This document shows, piece after piece, positions 57,076 through 64,000 of a DNA stretch of 64,000 nt. Source of the stretch: Asaia siamensis (GTDB lineage: Bacteria > Pseudomonadota > Alphaproteobacteria > Acetobacterales > Acetobacteraceae); the NCBI RefSeq assembly GCF_014635085.1, contig NZ_BMCH01000002.1, positions 434,001 through 498,000 on the forward strand, given 5' to 3'. A model generated the notes under the pieces. It made no database searches and was not told the DNA's origin. It saw nothing but the letters and a program-made list of their open reading frames with translations. A program made the translations under genes and the position numbers. Each line of letters opens with the position of its first letter. Position 1 is the first letter of the stretch.

Positions 57076-57846
57076 ATGAGAAGCGGGAGAGGCAGCTTGG
57101 CCGCCGGATCAACGATTGACGCGCTCGGCCAGTTCGAGCTTCATCCTGTTCTCGGACAGATTGGCGAAGCCCTGCGCTTCAGCCAGTCGCCGCTCTTCAT
57201 GCTGATAGCCATCGTGGCCGTTCTGGCGTTCCTGTATCTTGGCATGCGTCCCGCTGCCGTGGTGCCGGGTCGTCTGCAGGCTGCTGCCGAGTTGGGCTAT
57301 GATTTCATTCATAACATGGCCACCGAGACGATCGGCAAGGAGGGGGCGGCATTCTTTCCCTTCGTTTTTGCGATCTTCTTCTTCATTCTTGCCGGTAACT
57401 ATCTCGGCCTGATCCCTTACTGCTTCACCTTCACGAGCCATATTGCCGTTACGGCATCTCTGGCCATTCTCGTGTTTCTGGTGTCGATCCTGGCGTCGTT
57501 CAAATACCAGGGCGTCAAATTCTTCACGCATTTCATGCCTGAAGGTGCGCCGGTCTTTCTCGCGCCGCTTCTGATCCCGATCGAGATCCTTTCCTTCCTT
57601 TCGCGACCTGTCAGCCTGTCGATCCGACTTTTCGCCAACATGATGGCTGGTCACGTTCTGCTCGAAGTTTTTGCCGGTTTCACCCTGATGCTGGCAGGTC
57701 TTGGGGCATTCGGTTCAGTGCTGGCTGTGGCGCCCGTCGTCATCAATGTCGCGCTGACGGCTCTGGAATTGCTGGTGGGCGTTCTGCAGGCTTATGTGTT
57801 CGCCATCCTCACCTGCATTTATCTGCGTGAGGCCGTGGCGCACTGA
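57076..57846 (+). CDS. atpB: ATP synthase F0 subunit a
   Basis: A 256-aa membrane protein with IDALGQFELHPVLGQIG at the start, FIHNMATETIGKEGAAFFPFVFAIF, and the essential Arg in SLSIRLFANMMAGHVLLEVFAGF. It forms the proton half-channels against the c-ring. ATG 57076 and TTG 57097 (giving MAAGSTIDALG) both have a plausible ribosome site; the second matches the usual start of the family better. Confidence 0.95.
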   Translation: MRSGRGSLAAGSTIDALGQFELHPVLGQIGEALRFSQSPLFMLIAIVAVLAFLYLGMRPAAVVPGRLQAAAELGYDFIHNMATETIGKEGAAFFPFVFAIFFFILAGNYLGLIPYCFTFTSHIAVTASLAILVFLVSILASFKYQGVKFFTHFMPEGAPVFLAPLLIPIEILSFLSRPVSLSIRLFANMMAGHVLLEVFAGFTLMLAGLGAFGSVLAVAPVVINVALTALELLVGVLQAYVFAILTCIYLREAVAH

Positions 57847-57903
57847 GTGCACGCCGCCTTTCACGTTTAACTGTTGTTCTGTCGTAACCAAGGAAACTGA
57901 CTC

Positions 57904-58128
57904 ATGGACGTTACTGCTGCTCGCGAAATCGGTGCCGGTATTGCTGTTATCGCTCTTGCCGGTGTCGGCATCGGCCTCGGCAACATCTTCTCGACGCTGG
58001 TGAGCTCCATCGCTCGCAACCCGGCTGCTCGCCCGCATGTGTTCGGCCTCGGCATGCTCGGCTTCGCGCTGACGGAAGCCGTCGCGCTGTTCGCTCTTCT
58101 GATCGCCTTCCTGATCCTGTTCGTCTGA
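57904..58128 (+). CDS. atpE: ATP synthase F0 subunit c
   Basis: A 74-aa two-helix proteolipid with [20 protein letters not shown] (helix 1), the polar loop ARNPAARP, and the proton-carrying Glu58 in [21 protein letters not shown]. Fourth member count aside, the order atpI-B-E matches the family. AAGGAAA lies upstream. Confidence 0.97.
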   Translation: MDVTAAREIGAGIAVIALAGVGIGLGNIFSTLVSSIARNPAARPHVFGLGMLGFALTEAVALFALLIAFLILFV

Positions 58129-58149
58129 TTAGAGAGGCAGGGTAAAGTC

Positions 58150-58752
58150 ATGCGCCTTCCGTCTCGTAATCTCGCTGCCCCGCTGGCCATTGCGCTTGCG
58201 CTCGGCGCTGTGCCGGGACGGGCCTGGGCAGCTGGCATGCCGCAGCTCGACTTCGCCAACCCCCTGCTTATCGGGCAGGTGGTCTGGGGCGCGGTCATCT
58301 TTGCGGTCTTCTACATTGTTCTGAGCCGCTCGGCCCTGCCGCGTATCGAAGGGGTTCTGACCCATCGACGCAACCGGATCGAGGGCGATCTTGATATTGC
58401 CCGCCGTGCCCGTGACGACGCCGATCGCGCCGTTGACGAACTGCGTCGTGCCCGTCATGACGCCGCGGCACAGGCTCAGGCCAATATTGACCGGGTCGTT
58501 CACGAAGCCCGTATGGCCGCTGAAGCTCAGACCCACGAAATGAATCATCGGCTCATGACCGATATCGCCGAAGCGGAGAAGCGCATTGCTTCTGCCCGTG
58601 CAGAAGCGCTTGCGAGCCTGCCGGGTGTTGCGGCAGATACGGCCCAGAGCCTGATCGAGAAGCTGCTGCGTCCTGCTGGCAATGAGAACACGATCTCTCG
58701 CGCCCAGGTGCAGGATGCCGTTCAGGCCGGTCTAGCGGCGAGCAGAGGCTAA
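58150..58752 (+). CDS. ATP synthase F0 subunit b' (second b-type stalk)
   Basis: A 200-aa b-type subunit with an Ala-rich N-terminal stretch ending AWAAG, one TM helix (GQVVWGAVIFAVFYIVLSRSA), and a long charged coiled-coil stalk from about residue 70 to 170. It pairs with the next gene product to form the heterodimeric b/b' stator found in Alphaproteobacteria. AGGGTAAAG precedes the ATG. Confidence 0.92.
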   Translation: MRLPSRNLAAPLAIALALGAVPGRAWAAGMPQLDFANPLLIGQVVWGAVIFAVFYIVLSRSALPRIEGVLTHRRNRIEGDLDIARRARDDADRAVDELRRARHDAAAQAQANIDRVVHEARMAAEAQTHEMNHRLMTDIAEAEKRIASARAEALASLPGVAADTAQSLIEKLLRPAGNENTISRAQVQDAVQAGLAASRG

Positions 58753-58764
58753 GGAAGTCACGCG

Positions 58765-59292
58765 ATGTTCCACGATCAGCGTTTTTATGTCGCTATTTCC
58801 TTCGTTCTCTTCTTTGTCCTTTTCGGCGGCAAGCTCTGGAAGGCCATAGCAGCCATTCTTGATGCGCGTGCCGATCAGGTACGGAGCAATCTCGACGAGG
58901 CCAGCCGCCTGCGTCGTGAAGCCGAGAAGATGCTAGAGGACGCCACCCGTGAGCGCGAGCAGGCTCTGGCCGAATCCCGCGCCCTGATCGAGCGTTCGCG
59001 CGAAGAGGCTGCTGCAATTGCAGAGACCGCACGTCGCGAGGCAGAGGCTGTCGCTTCCCGTCGCGAGCAGATGGCGCGTGATCGCATTGCTGCTTCGGAG
59101 CGCGCTGCCATTCGCGAAATGCGCGATCTGGCTGCCGATGCTGCCATCAAGGCGACGCGCAGCCTGCTCGGTCAGCATCTCAGCACGGAGCAGGCTGGTG
59201 CCTCAGCCCTGCTGGACTCTGCCATCAGCGATCTGCCGCAGGCTCTCAAGGCTTCAAACGAAGCCGGATCACACAGCCAGAACGCGGCCTGA
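58765..59292 (+). CDS. atpF: ATP synthase F0 subunit b
   Basis: A 175-aa protein with a short N-terminal TM helix (FYVAISFVLFFVLFGGKLW) and a long Arg/Glu/Ala-rich coiled coil (residues about 35-155). The segment ILDARADQVRSNLDEASRLRREAE is typical of subunit b. It lies 12 bp after b' and is the last F0 gene of the operon. Confidence 0.94.
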   Translation: MFHDQRFYVAISFVLFFVLFGGKLWKAIAAILDARADQVRSNLDEASRLRREAEKMLEDATREREQALAESRALIERSREEAAAIAETARREAEAVASRREQMARDRIAASERAAIREMRDLAADAAIKATRSLLGQHLSTEQAGASALLDSAISDLPQALKASNEAGSHSQNAA

Positions 59293-59344
59293 TCATCTGT
59301 CCGGGTGGCACTGCCTCCCGGACAAGCCATAGGCGGTTCCTGCC

Positions 59345-60070
59345 ATGAGTGTACGTCTTTCTGTCGTTATTGCCGTTCTCAATGAAGCGGAAAATATCCG
59401 CCCCGTCTGCCAGGAACTGGCCGATGTTTTCGAGAACTCCCCCGAAATCGAATTGATCTTTGTCGATGATGGCAGCACCGACGCAACGGTCGAGGCGCTT
59501 CTCGCTGAACGTGCGCGTTGTCTGCCTGGCCTGCGCCTGCTGAGCCATGATCGCCGCCTTGGTAAGTCGGCAGCGCTTCGCACCGGCATCGAGGCAGCAA
59601 AAGGGCACTGGATCGCGACGCTGGATGGAGACGGACAGGACGATCCGGCCGTCATCATCGACATGCTCAAGCGGGCTGAAGCCTGCAAGGAAGGCGAACC
59701 TCTGGTGGTCGGCGTGCGTCTCAAGCGCAATGACCGTCTGTCGCGCGTCATTGCAACCAGATTTGCCAACGGTCTGCGTCGTCGTCTTCTGAACGATGGC
59801 TGCCCCGATACCGGCGCCCCCATGAAGCTCTTTGCCCGATCCGCTTTTCTGCGTATCCCGCAATTCGAGGGGGTCCATCGCTTTCTCCCCGCGCTTCTGG
59901 GGTGCTATGGGGCAAAGCTGATCTGTGTCGAGACGCGTCATCGCGCACGGCTTCACGGTCAGTCCAAATATACCAATTTCAATCGCGCGCTCGTCGGCAT
60001 CCGTGATCTTCTGGGTGTCATGTGGCTGCTCAATCGCACGAAACTGCCGGGCCGCGTAACCGAACGCTGA
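59345..60070 (+). CDS. GT2 glycosyltransferase, dolichyl/polyprenyl-phosphate sugar synthase type
   Basis: A 241-aa GT-A enzyme with LSVVIAVLNEAENIRPVCQEL at the start, LIFVDDGSTDATVEAL (DxD-like region), GHWIATLDGDGQDDP with the metal-binding DGD, and HRARLHGQSKYTNFNRALVGI near the end. There is no C-terminal TM domain, so it is the soluble DPMS type that loads a sugar onto a polyprenyl phosphate. It is followed 8 bp on by a GT39 membrane transferase that could use the product. Confidence 0.87.
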   Translation: MSVRLSVVIAVLNEAENIRPVCQELADVFENSPEIELIFVDDGSTDATVEALLAERARCLPGLRLLSHDRRLGKSAALRTGIEAAKGHWIATLDGDGQDDPAVIIDMLKRAEACKEGEPLVVGVRLKRNDRLSRVIATRFANGLRRRLLNDGCPDTGAPMKLFARSAFLRIPQFEGVHRFLPALLGCYGAKLICVETRHRARLHGQSKYTNFNRALVGIRDLLGVMWLLNRTKLPGRVTER

Positions 60071-60078
60071 GGGCTCTC

Positions 60079-61731
60079 ATGACTCTGACCTGGCGCCACT
60101 ATCTCGGCGTGGCCTTGCTGACCCTGCTCATTTTTCTGCCGGGTCGCATGAGCCTTGTCCCTCTCGACCGTGACGAGCCGCGTTACATGGAAGCCTCGGC
60201 GCAGATGCTCGAGAGCGGCAATTACGTCGATGTCCGCTTTCTCGACCAGCCGCGTTATCTCCAGCCGGCTGGTATCTACTGGCTCGAGGCCGGGGCGCAA
60301 AAGCTCTTCGGGGGCCCTCATGACCGACATGTCGCGTGGCCTTATCGCATTCCCAGCCTGATCGCAGCGGTCTCCGCCGTCACTCTTACAGCCTATCTTG
60401 GCGCGACGCTGTTTGGCGGTATGACCGGCCTCATCGCCGCTGCCCTGCTGGCGGTATCGACTCTGCTCACCGCTGAAGGGCGCATGGCGACCATCGATAC
60501 GGTGCTGCTACTCGACATCCTTCTGGTAGAGACAGCCTTGCTTCGGGCCTATATCGACCAGCAGCGCAACCGGAATACGTCGATCGGCATTGCCCTGCTT
60601 TACTGGGGGGCAATGGGCTGCGGTCTCATGCTCAAGGGGCCGGTGGTACTCATCCCTGGTCTCGCGACGCCTCTTGCCCTGCGTATCATCGAACGTCAGG
60701 CGGTCTGGTTCGGTCGTCTGCGGCCACGCTGGGGCTGGCTGATCACGCTCGCTGTCGTGCTGCCCTGGTGTATCGCCATCGGCGTGGTGAGCCACGGGGC
60801 GTTCTTCTCCCACTCGGTTGGCACCAATTTTCTCGGGAAGATTGGCCATGGTCAGCAGGCGCATGGCCTGCCACCCGGTTTTCATCTCGTGGTGTTCCTG
60901 CTGGCTTTCTGGCCGGGATCGCTTTTTCTCGTTCTTGGCCTGCCAGCCATCTGGGCGCGTCATCGCGAGCCCGCCGTTCGCTTTCTGCTTTGCTGGATCG
61001 TGCCGCACTGGCTCGTTTTTGAAGCCATCGCGACCAAGCTGCCGCATTATGTGCTGCCCACCTATCCGGCCATAGCTATATTGGCCGCAGCAACCCTGGC
61101 CAAATGGCCGCTGACCCGACCCAAAGCGGTGTGGGCGCGCGGGCTCATGGGGCTTTATACGCTGCTCTGGGGCGTGCTGGCGCTGGGCTTTGTCGTGGCT
61201 GGGGCCATTCTGCTATGGCAGAGCGAGCACCGCCTCGATTACGGCGCGTTGATTGCGGTATTCGGAGCGTTGCCCCTGGTGCTCTACGCCTTCTGGCTGT
61301 TGTGGCAGAGACAGCGTCGGCGTGCGGCCTGGGTCGTGATCGGGGCGGCCGTGGTGGTGCATGCTGGCATCTTCCTGACGGTCATTCCCAATCTGGGGCT
61401 GCTGCAGCTGGCCCCGCGCGCAGCGACGCTTTATGACGATTATCGCCCCTGCGAAGACAGCACGCTGGTCTCAGTCTCCTATTCCGAGCCGAGCCTCGCA
61501 TTTCTGGCAGGGTCGAACACGAAGCTGCTGGGCGTGCCTGCGGCCGCAGAGTATCTCGCGGCGAACGCTTCCTGTGCGCTGGTTCTTGTCGACCATAAGG
61601 ATGAAGCGGCCCTGACGGCGCATATGCTGGAGAAGGGATTTTCTCTGACGGAATATGGCCGGGTGACCGGTCTCAACTATTCCAATGGCCACCATCTGGA
61701 TCTGGGGCTCTTTGCGCCTGTGCGCAAATAA
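60079..61731 (+). CDS. GT39/ArnT-like membrane glycosyltransferase
   Basis: A 550-aa polytopic protein with the GT-C acidic loop motif LDRDEPRYMEASAQML after TM1 (the catalytic Asp-Glu of ArnT/PMT enzymes), VDVRFLDQPRYLQPAGIYWL, then about ten TM helices and a soluble C-terminal part. It would move a sugar from a polyprenyl-phosphate carrier, made by the upstream gene, to lipid A or a protein in the periplasm; the acceptor is unknown. The chosen ATG has GAGGG upstream. Confidence 0.87.
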   Translation: MTLTWRHYLGVALLTLLIFLPGRMSLVPLDRDEPRYMEASAQMLESGNYVDVRFLDQPRYLQPAGIYWLEAGAQKLFGGPHDRHVAWPYRIPSLIAAVSAVTLTAYLGATLFGGMTGLIAAALLAVSTLLTAEGRMATIDTVLLLDILLVETALLRAYIDQQRNRNTSIGIALLYWGAMGCGLMLKGPVVLIPGLATPLALRIIERQAVWFGRLRPRWGWLITLAVVLPWCIAIGVVSHGAFFSHSVGTNFLGKIGHGQQAHGLPPGFHLVVFLLAFWPGSLFLVLGLPAIWARHREPAVRFLLCWIVPHWLVFEAIATKLPHYVLPTYPAIAILAAATLAKWPLTRPKAVWARGLMGLYTLLWGVLALGFVVAGAILLWQSEHRLDYGALIAVFGALPLVLYAFWLLWQRQRRRAAWVVIGAAVVVHAGIFLTVIPNLGLLQLAPRAATLYDDYRPCEDSTLVSVSYSEPSLAFLAGSNTKLLGVPAAAEYLAANASCALVLVDHKDEAALTAHMLEKGFSLTEYGRVTGLNYSNGHHLDLGLFAPVRK

Positions 61732-61748
61732 AATACTCGGATGAATAG

Positions 61749-61796
61749 CTTGAAGACGGGAGGCGAGCCGGAGCGGCTATGCTTCTCTTCTTCAAG
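61749..61796. terminator. Two-part inverted repeat after the GT39 gene
   Basis: CTTGAAGA (61749-61756) pairs with TCTTCAAG (61789-61796), and inside it AGCCG (61766-61770) pairs with CGGCT (61774-61778). It lies between two converging transcripts. No strong T-run, so a terminator role is tentative. Confidence 0.5.
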
Positions 61797-61822
61797 TAAT
61801 CATGGTCCTTATCGTGTCTGGA

Positions 61823-61954
61823 TCAGGCTGTGCGGTCGGCAGCAATGGTGGCAACCAGAAGAGCACCAATAACGGGAATGAAAGAGACCATCGTGAGGGC
61901 GCTGAGGGCGCTGATCGGATGGGCGAGAAGATTGGCGATTTCGACGCTGAACAT
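61823..61954 (-). CDS. 43-aa hydrophobic protein
   Basis: A short minus-strand frame with an AGGAAA site 7-8 bases before its ATG. The product starts MFSVEIANLLAHPISALSAL and continues with a single hydrophobic helix (VSFIPVIGALLVATIAA) and ends DRTA. The FIPVIGALLV run looks like the first helix of NuoM-type antiporter-like subunits, but the rest is missing, so it could be a tiny membrane protein or a remnant. Function not assignable. Confidence 0.5.
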   Translation of the reverse strand: MFSVEIANLLAHPISALSALTMVSFIPVIGALLVATIAADRTA

Positions 61955-62134
61955 CAGGATTTCCTAAGGTGTTTGGTGTGTGGCGGCGGAAAAAGCGCCT
62001 AAACCTTCCCCAAGGCAATCGCTGAAAACGCGCTTCAGCAATGCAGTAAATGCATGGAACGAACGTGCTTTCTATTCAGCATTTATTTGCGCGATGGTGG
62101 GGTAATAAAATTACGCCCACCACGAGGCTGCTTG

Positions 62135-62662
62135 CTATCTTGTTGCTTTTACCATGGCGACGGGCTTGGGCAGAGCCCCGTCTCTTTTCAGCCCATGCCA
62201 TGCAAGAAACGTGTCAGCGAGGAAGGCAGACAGCGCGCCGACCGTGCAGAACAGCGCGCCACCGAAGAGAAAGATGAGCCAGGCGACCGTCTGGCTGTTG
62301 TGGAGACTCCCGACAAACAGGGCCAGCGCCGCCCCGCAGGTCGACGCGCCGCCGACGCCACCAAGCATGACAGCGCTGTCGAGAGCGAAGATCCGCCGGC
62401 GCAGCCTGCGTTGATGACGTTCGAGCCTTGCCGTCTCATCTGCATCTTCATTGGCCTCATTCAGACGATGGGCCACCTCTTCGACATGGTCGGATACGCG
62501 GGCAAGGCGCGTATTGAAGAGGGTCAGCAACGATGCCACGCCCGAAAGCATGAAAACGGGGGTAAGGGCGACCTGAATGACATGGGCCACGCTATCGATT
62601 GGTTCGGGGGCCAGCAGGGCGTTGAGGCCGACGGGGTCGAGCGCCATGGGCAATGGCTCCAT
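62135..62662 (-). CDS. DUF2721-family membrane protein
   Basis: A 175-aa protein with a first TM helix (VIQVALTPVFMLSGVASLLTLF), a charged coiled cytoplasmic segment (RLARVSDHVEEVAHRLNEANED), then two more TM helices. The helix order and spacing match DUF2721, of unknown function. The start is uncertain because neither ATG at 62662 nor 62647 has a clear site. Confidence 0.8.
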   Translation of the reverse strand: MEPLPMALDPVGLNALLAPEPIDSVAHVIQVALTPVFMLSGVASLLTLFNTRLARVSDHVEEVAHRLNEANEDADETARLERHQRRLRRRIFALDSAVMLGGVGGASTCGAALALFVGSLHNSQTVAWLIFLFGGALFCTVGALSAFLADTFLAWHGLKRDGALPKPVAMVKATR

Positions 62663-62789
62663 ATCTGAGTCGGAATGAGTTGGGTGTTTTACAGCTCTGG
62701 CAAAACTCTGCAACATCCACGCCCGCCTCTGGCGCCTGTCCGCACCTGTGATAGAACGACTTCGGTTTCTTCAAGAGGAAGTCTCACGC

Positions 62790-63614
62790 GTGGTTTTAAA
62801 GACCTGCCTTCGCCCCAGAGCGCGAGGCTTTTTCCTGTCGGTTCTTCTGGCAGCCGCTTCCGCCGGGGGAGCGCTTTCTGCCGCCCATGCCGAGACGGTC
62901 TCTTTCGAGCGACTGACATGGACCGAGATCCAGGCGCGTCTGCAGGGCGGTACCGACACGATCATCGTGCCCGTGGGAGGGACCGAGCAGAGCGGCCCCT
63001 ATATCGCGGTGGGCAAGCATAATGTGAGGGCACAGAGCCAGGCAGAGCGTATTGCCGAAAGACTGGGCCATACGCTTGTGGCGCCCGTCATTGCCTATGT
63101 CCCTGAAGGCAGTACCATCCCACGCAGCTCTCATATGCGCTTTCCCGGCACGATCTCGATTCCGCCCGCCGTCTTTGAGGGCGTGATCGAGGGCGCCGGG
63201 GAGAGCTTTCATGTCCAGGGCTTTCGTCGCGTTGTTTTCATCGCCGATCACGGCGGATATTTGTCCTATCTCAAGGCCGCGGTAGAAAAGCTGAACAATA
63301 AGTGGCACGGTCAGGGAGAGGCCCTCTATCTGGCGGCGTATTACGACAGTATTGGCGGCGCTTATGCTGATGTCCTGCGTCAGAAAGGCTTTGGCGCAGC
63401 GCTCGGCAAACATGCCGATCTGAGTGATACGGCGTTGATGCTGGCGATCGACCCGACGATGGTGCGGCAGGACGCCCTGAAAAAGGCGCCCCTGCCGGGA
63501 ACCGCCTTGGGTGTCTATGGAGGAGACCCGCGCCCCGCCACGGCGGCGCTGGGGCAGATCGGAACAGAGATTCAGGTTCAGGCAGCGCTCAGTGCCCTTG
63601 GCAAGGCCCGCTGA
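62790..63614 (+). CDS. Exported creatininase-family protein
   Basis: A 274-aa protein with a signal peptide (FFLSVLLAAASAGGALSAAHA) and the creatininase/amidohydrolase fold. PVGGTEQSGPYIAVGKHNV corresponds to the metal-binding loop, with ADHGGYLSYLKAA and HADLSDTALMLAI further on. Two metal ligands of the classical enzyme (His after TEQ, Asp after LGT) are replaced, so a different metal site or substrate is likely. The start at 62790 (GTG) has GAGGAA 9 bases upstream. It is followed 25 bp on by a YncE-like gene. Confidence 0.82.
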   Translation: MVLKTCLRPRARGFFLSVLLAAASAGGALSAAHAETVSFERLTWTEIQARLQGGTDTIIVPVGGTEQSGPYIAVGKHNVRAQSQAERIAERLGHTLVAPVIAYVPEGSTIPRSSHMRFPGTISIPPAVFEGVIEGAGESFHVQGFRRVVFIADHGGYLSYLKAAVEKLNNKWHGQGEALYLAAYYDSIGGAYADVLRQKGFGAALGKHADLSDTALMLAIDPTMVRQDALKKAPLPGTALGVYGGDPRPATAALGQIGTEIQVQAALSALGKAR

Positions 63615-63639
63615 GATCAGTCGTTTTCAAGGAGCATCT

Positions 63640-64000
63640 ATGAAGTTCTCACATCACGCGTTCATCGTATCGCTGTTTGGCGTGGCGCTTGGCGCGGCCC
63701 CGGCGACATGGGCGCAGGACGCTGCGCCGAATACTGTTCCGGCGGCCTCTGCGAAACCGGCTGACACGTCAGCTCCTGCAGCCCCGGCCCAACCCGCTGT
63801 GCAGACACCGGCTCAGCCCGCAGCTACAGCCGCGCCGACGGCCCAGACGACGCCCGGCGCCGTGCAGACCATTCCCGGCATGCCGCCCGTGATCGACCCG
63901 AAGAACATCTATAGCGAGACGGTCGCCGGCAAGATCTCGCCCGCGATCAAGGACGATCTGGCGCGCGTCTATGTGCCCAATCTGCGCGGCAACAGCGTTT
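63640..64000 (+). CDS. YncE-like beta-propeller exported protein (partial, 3' end outside window)
   Basis: The frame starts at ATG 63640 after AAGGAG and runs off the right edge. It has a signal peptide (cleavage near TWAQ-DAA), then an Ala/Pro/Thr/Gln-rich stretch of about 60 residues, then PPVIDPKNIYSETVAGKISP and VKDDLARVYVPNLRGNSV-like text, which matches the first blade of YncE/YVTN beta-propeller proteins. It is close behind the creatininase-family gene and probably in the same operon. Confidence 0.75.
   Translation, partial: MKFSHHAFIVSLFGVALGAAPATWAQDAAPNTVPAASAKPADTSAPAAPAQPAVQTPAQPAATAAPTAQTTPGAVQTIPGMPPVIDPKNIYSETVAGKISPAIKDDLARVYVPNLRGNSV

Overview
The window is GC-rich alphaproteobacterial chromosome. 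Gene content points to an acetic acid bacterium (Acetobacteraceae, Rhodospirillales): a hopanoid-associated RND exporter (HpnN type), an OprB carbohydrate porin, an F0 ATP synthase operon with paired b'/b subunits and no F1 genes beside it, an hprK-rapZ-EIIA-HPr-EI regulatory phosphotransferase cluster, one fused GcvP and an FMN-riboswitch rib operon. The genus cannot be fixed from this sequence; an Asaia/Gluconobacter-like relative is a guess. I see no insertion sequence, prophage, integrase or CRISPR array. The window reads as ordinary chromosome, with one more accessory-looking zone at the left end.

Layout. 1-4.0 kb: the 5' part of a large glycosyltransferase gene running off the left edge, a strong terminator, a 479-aa leaderless RTX-like surface/secreted protein and about 850 bp of AT-rich non-coding DNA. 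4-11.5 kb: NAD synthetase, small membrane and glycine-rich exported proteins, DciA-like protein, MutY, photolyase and an entericidin-like lipoprotein. 11.6-15.4 kb: FMN riboswitch and ribD-ribE-ribBA-ribH with overlapping genes. 15.4-20.5 kb: HpnN, OprB porin and an AIM24 protein. 20.5-23.3 kb (minus): HExxH protein, CysE and UbiH-type hydroxylase. 23.5-25.8 kb: glnK-amtB plus a small exported Cys-containing protein and a terminator.

25.8-30 kb: a SorC-type regulator divergent from a transaldolase-PfkB kinase pair with a palindromic operator candidate, and a secreted nucleoside hydrolase. 30.3 kb: tRNA-Tyr. 30.5-33.9 kb: RlmB-type methyltransferase, zinc-binding-alcohol-dehydrogenase-family oxidoreductase, sulfotransferase and DUF3597 protein. 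34-38.6 kb: regulatory PTS cluster. 38.8-45 kb: M61 peptidase and a PutA-like protein whose aldehyde dehydrogenase half lacks both catalytic residues. 45.1-49.8 kb: tandem glycine riboswitch and gcvT-gcvH-(terminator)-gcvP. 49.9-56.5 kb: YbaK-family protein, TonB-like protein, AlkA, M20 peptidase, alpha/beta hydrolase and a divergent ClC protein. 56.6-61.7 kb: atpI-atpB-atpE-atpF'-atpF followed by a polyprenyl-phosphate glycosyltransferase and a GT39/ArnT-like membrane glycosyltransferase. 61.8-64 kb: a 43-aa membrane ORF, a DUF2721 protein, an exported creatininase-family protein and the start of a YncE-like beta-propeller protein.

The strongest anomaly is the PutA-like protein, with Glu to Asp and Cys to Ser at the two ALDH catalytic positions, exactly 34 residues apart as in active enzymes. 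Others are the ClC protein with altered selectivity motifs, the nucleoside hydrolase and creatininase relatives with altered metal-binding motifs, a terminator inside the gcv operon, and the surface protein/glycosyltransferase pair. No wholly new multi-gene system is evident. All family calls rest on motif recognition without database searches.
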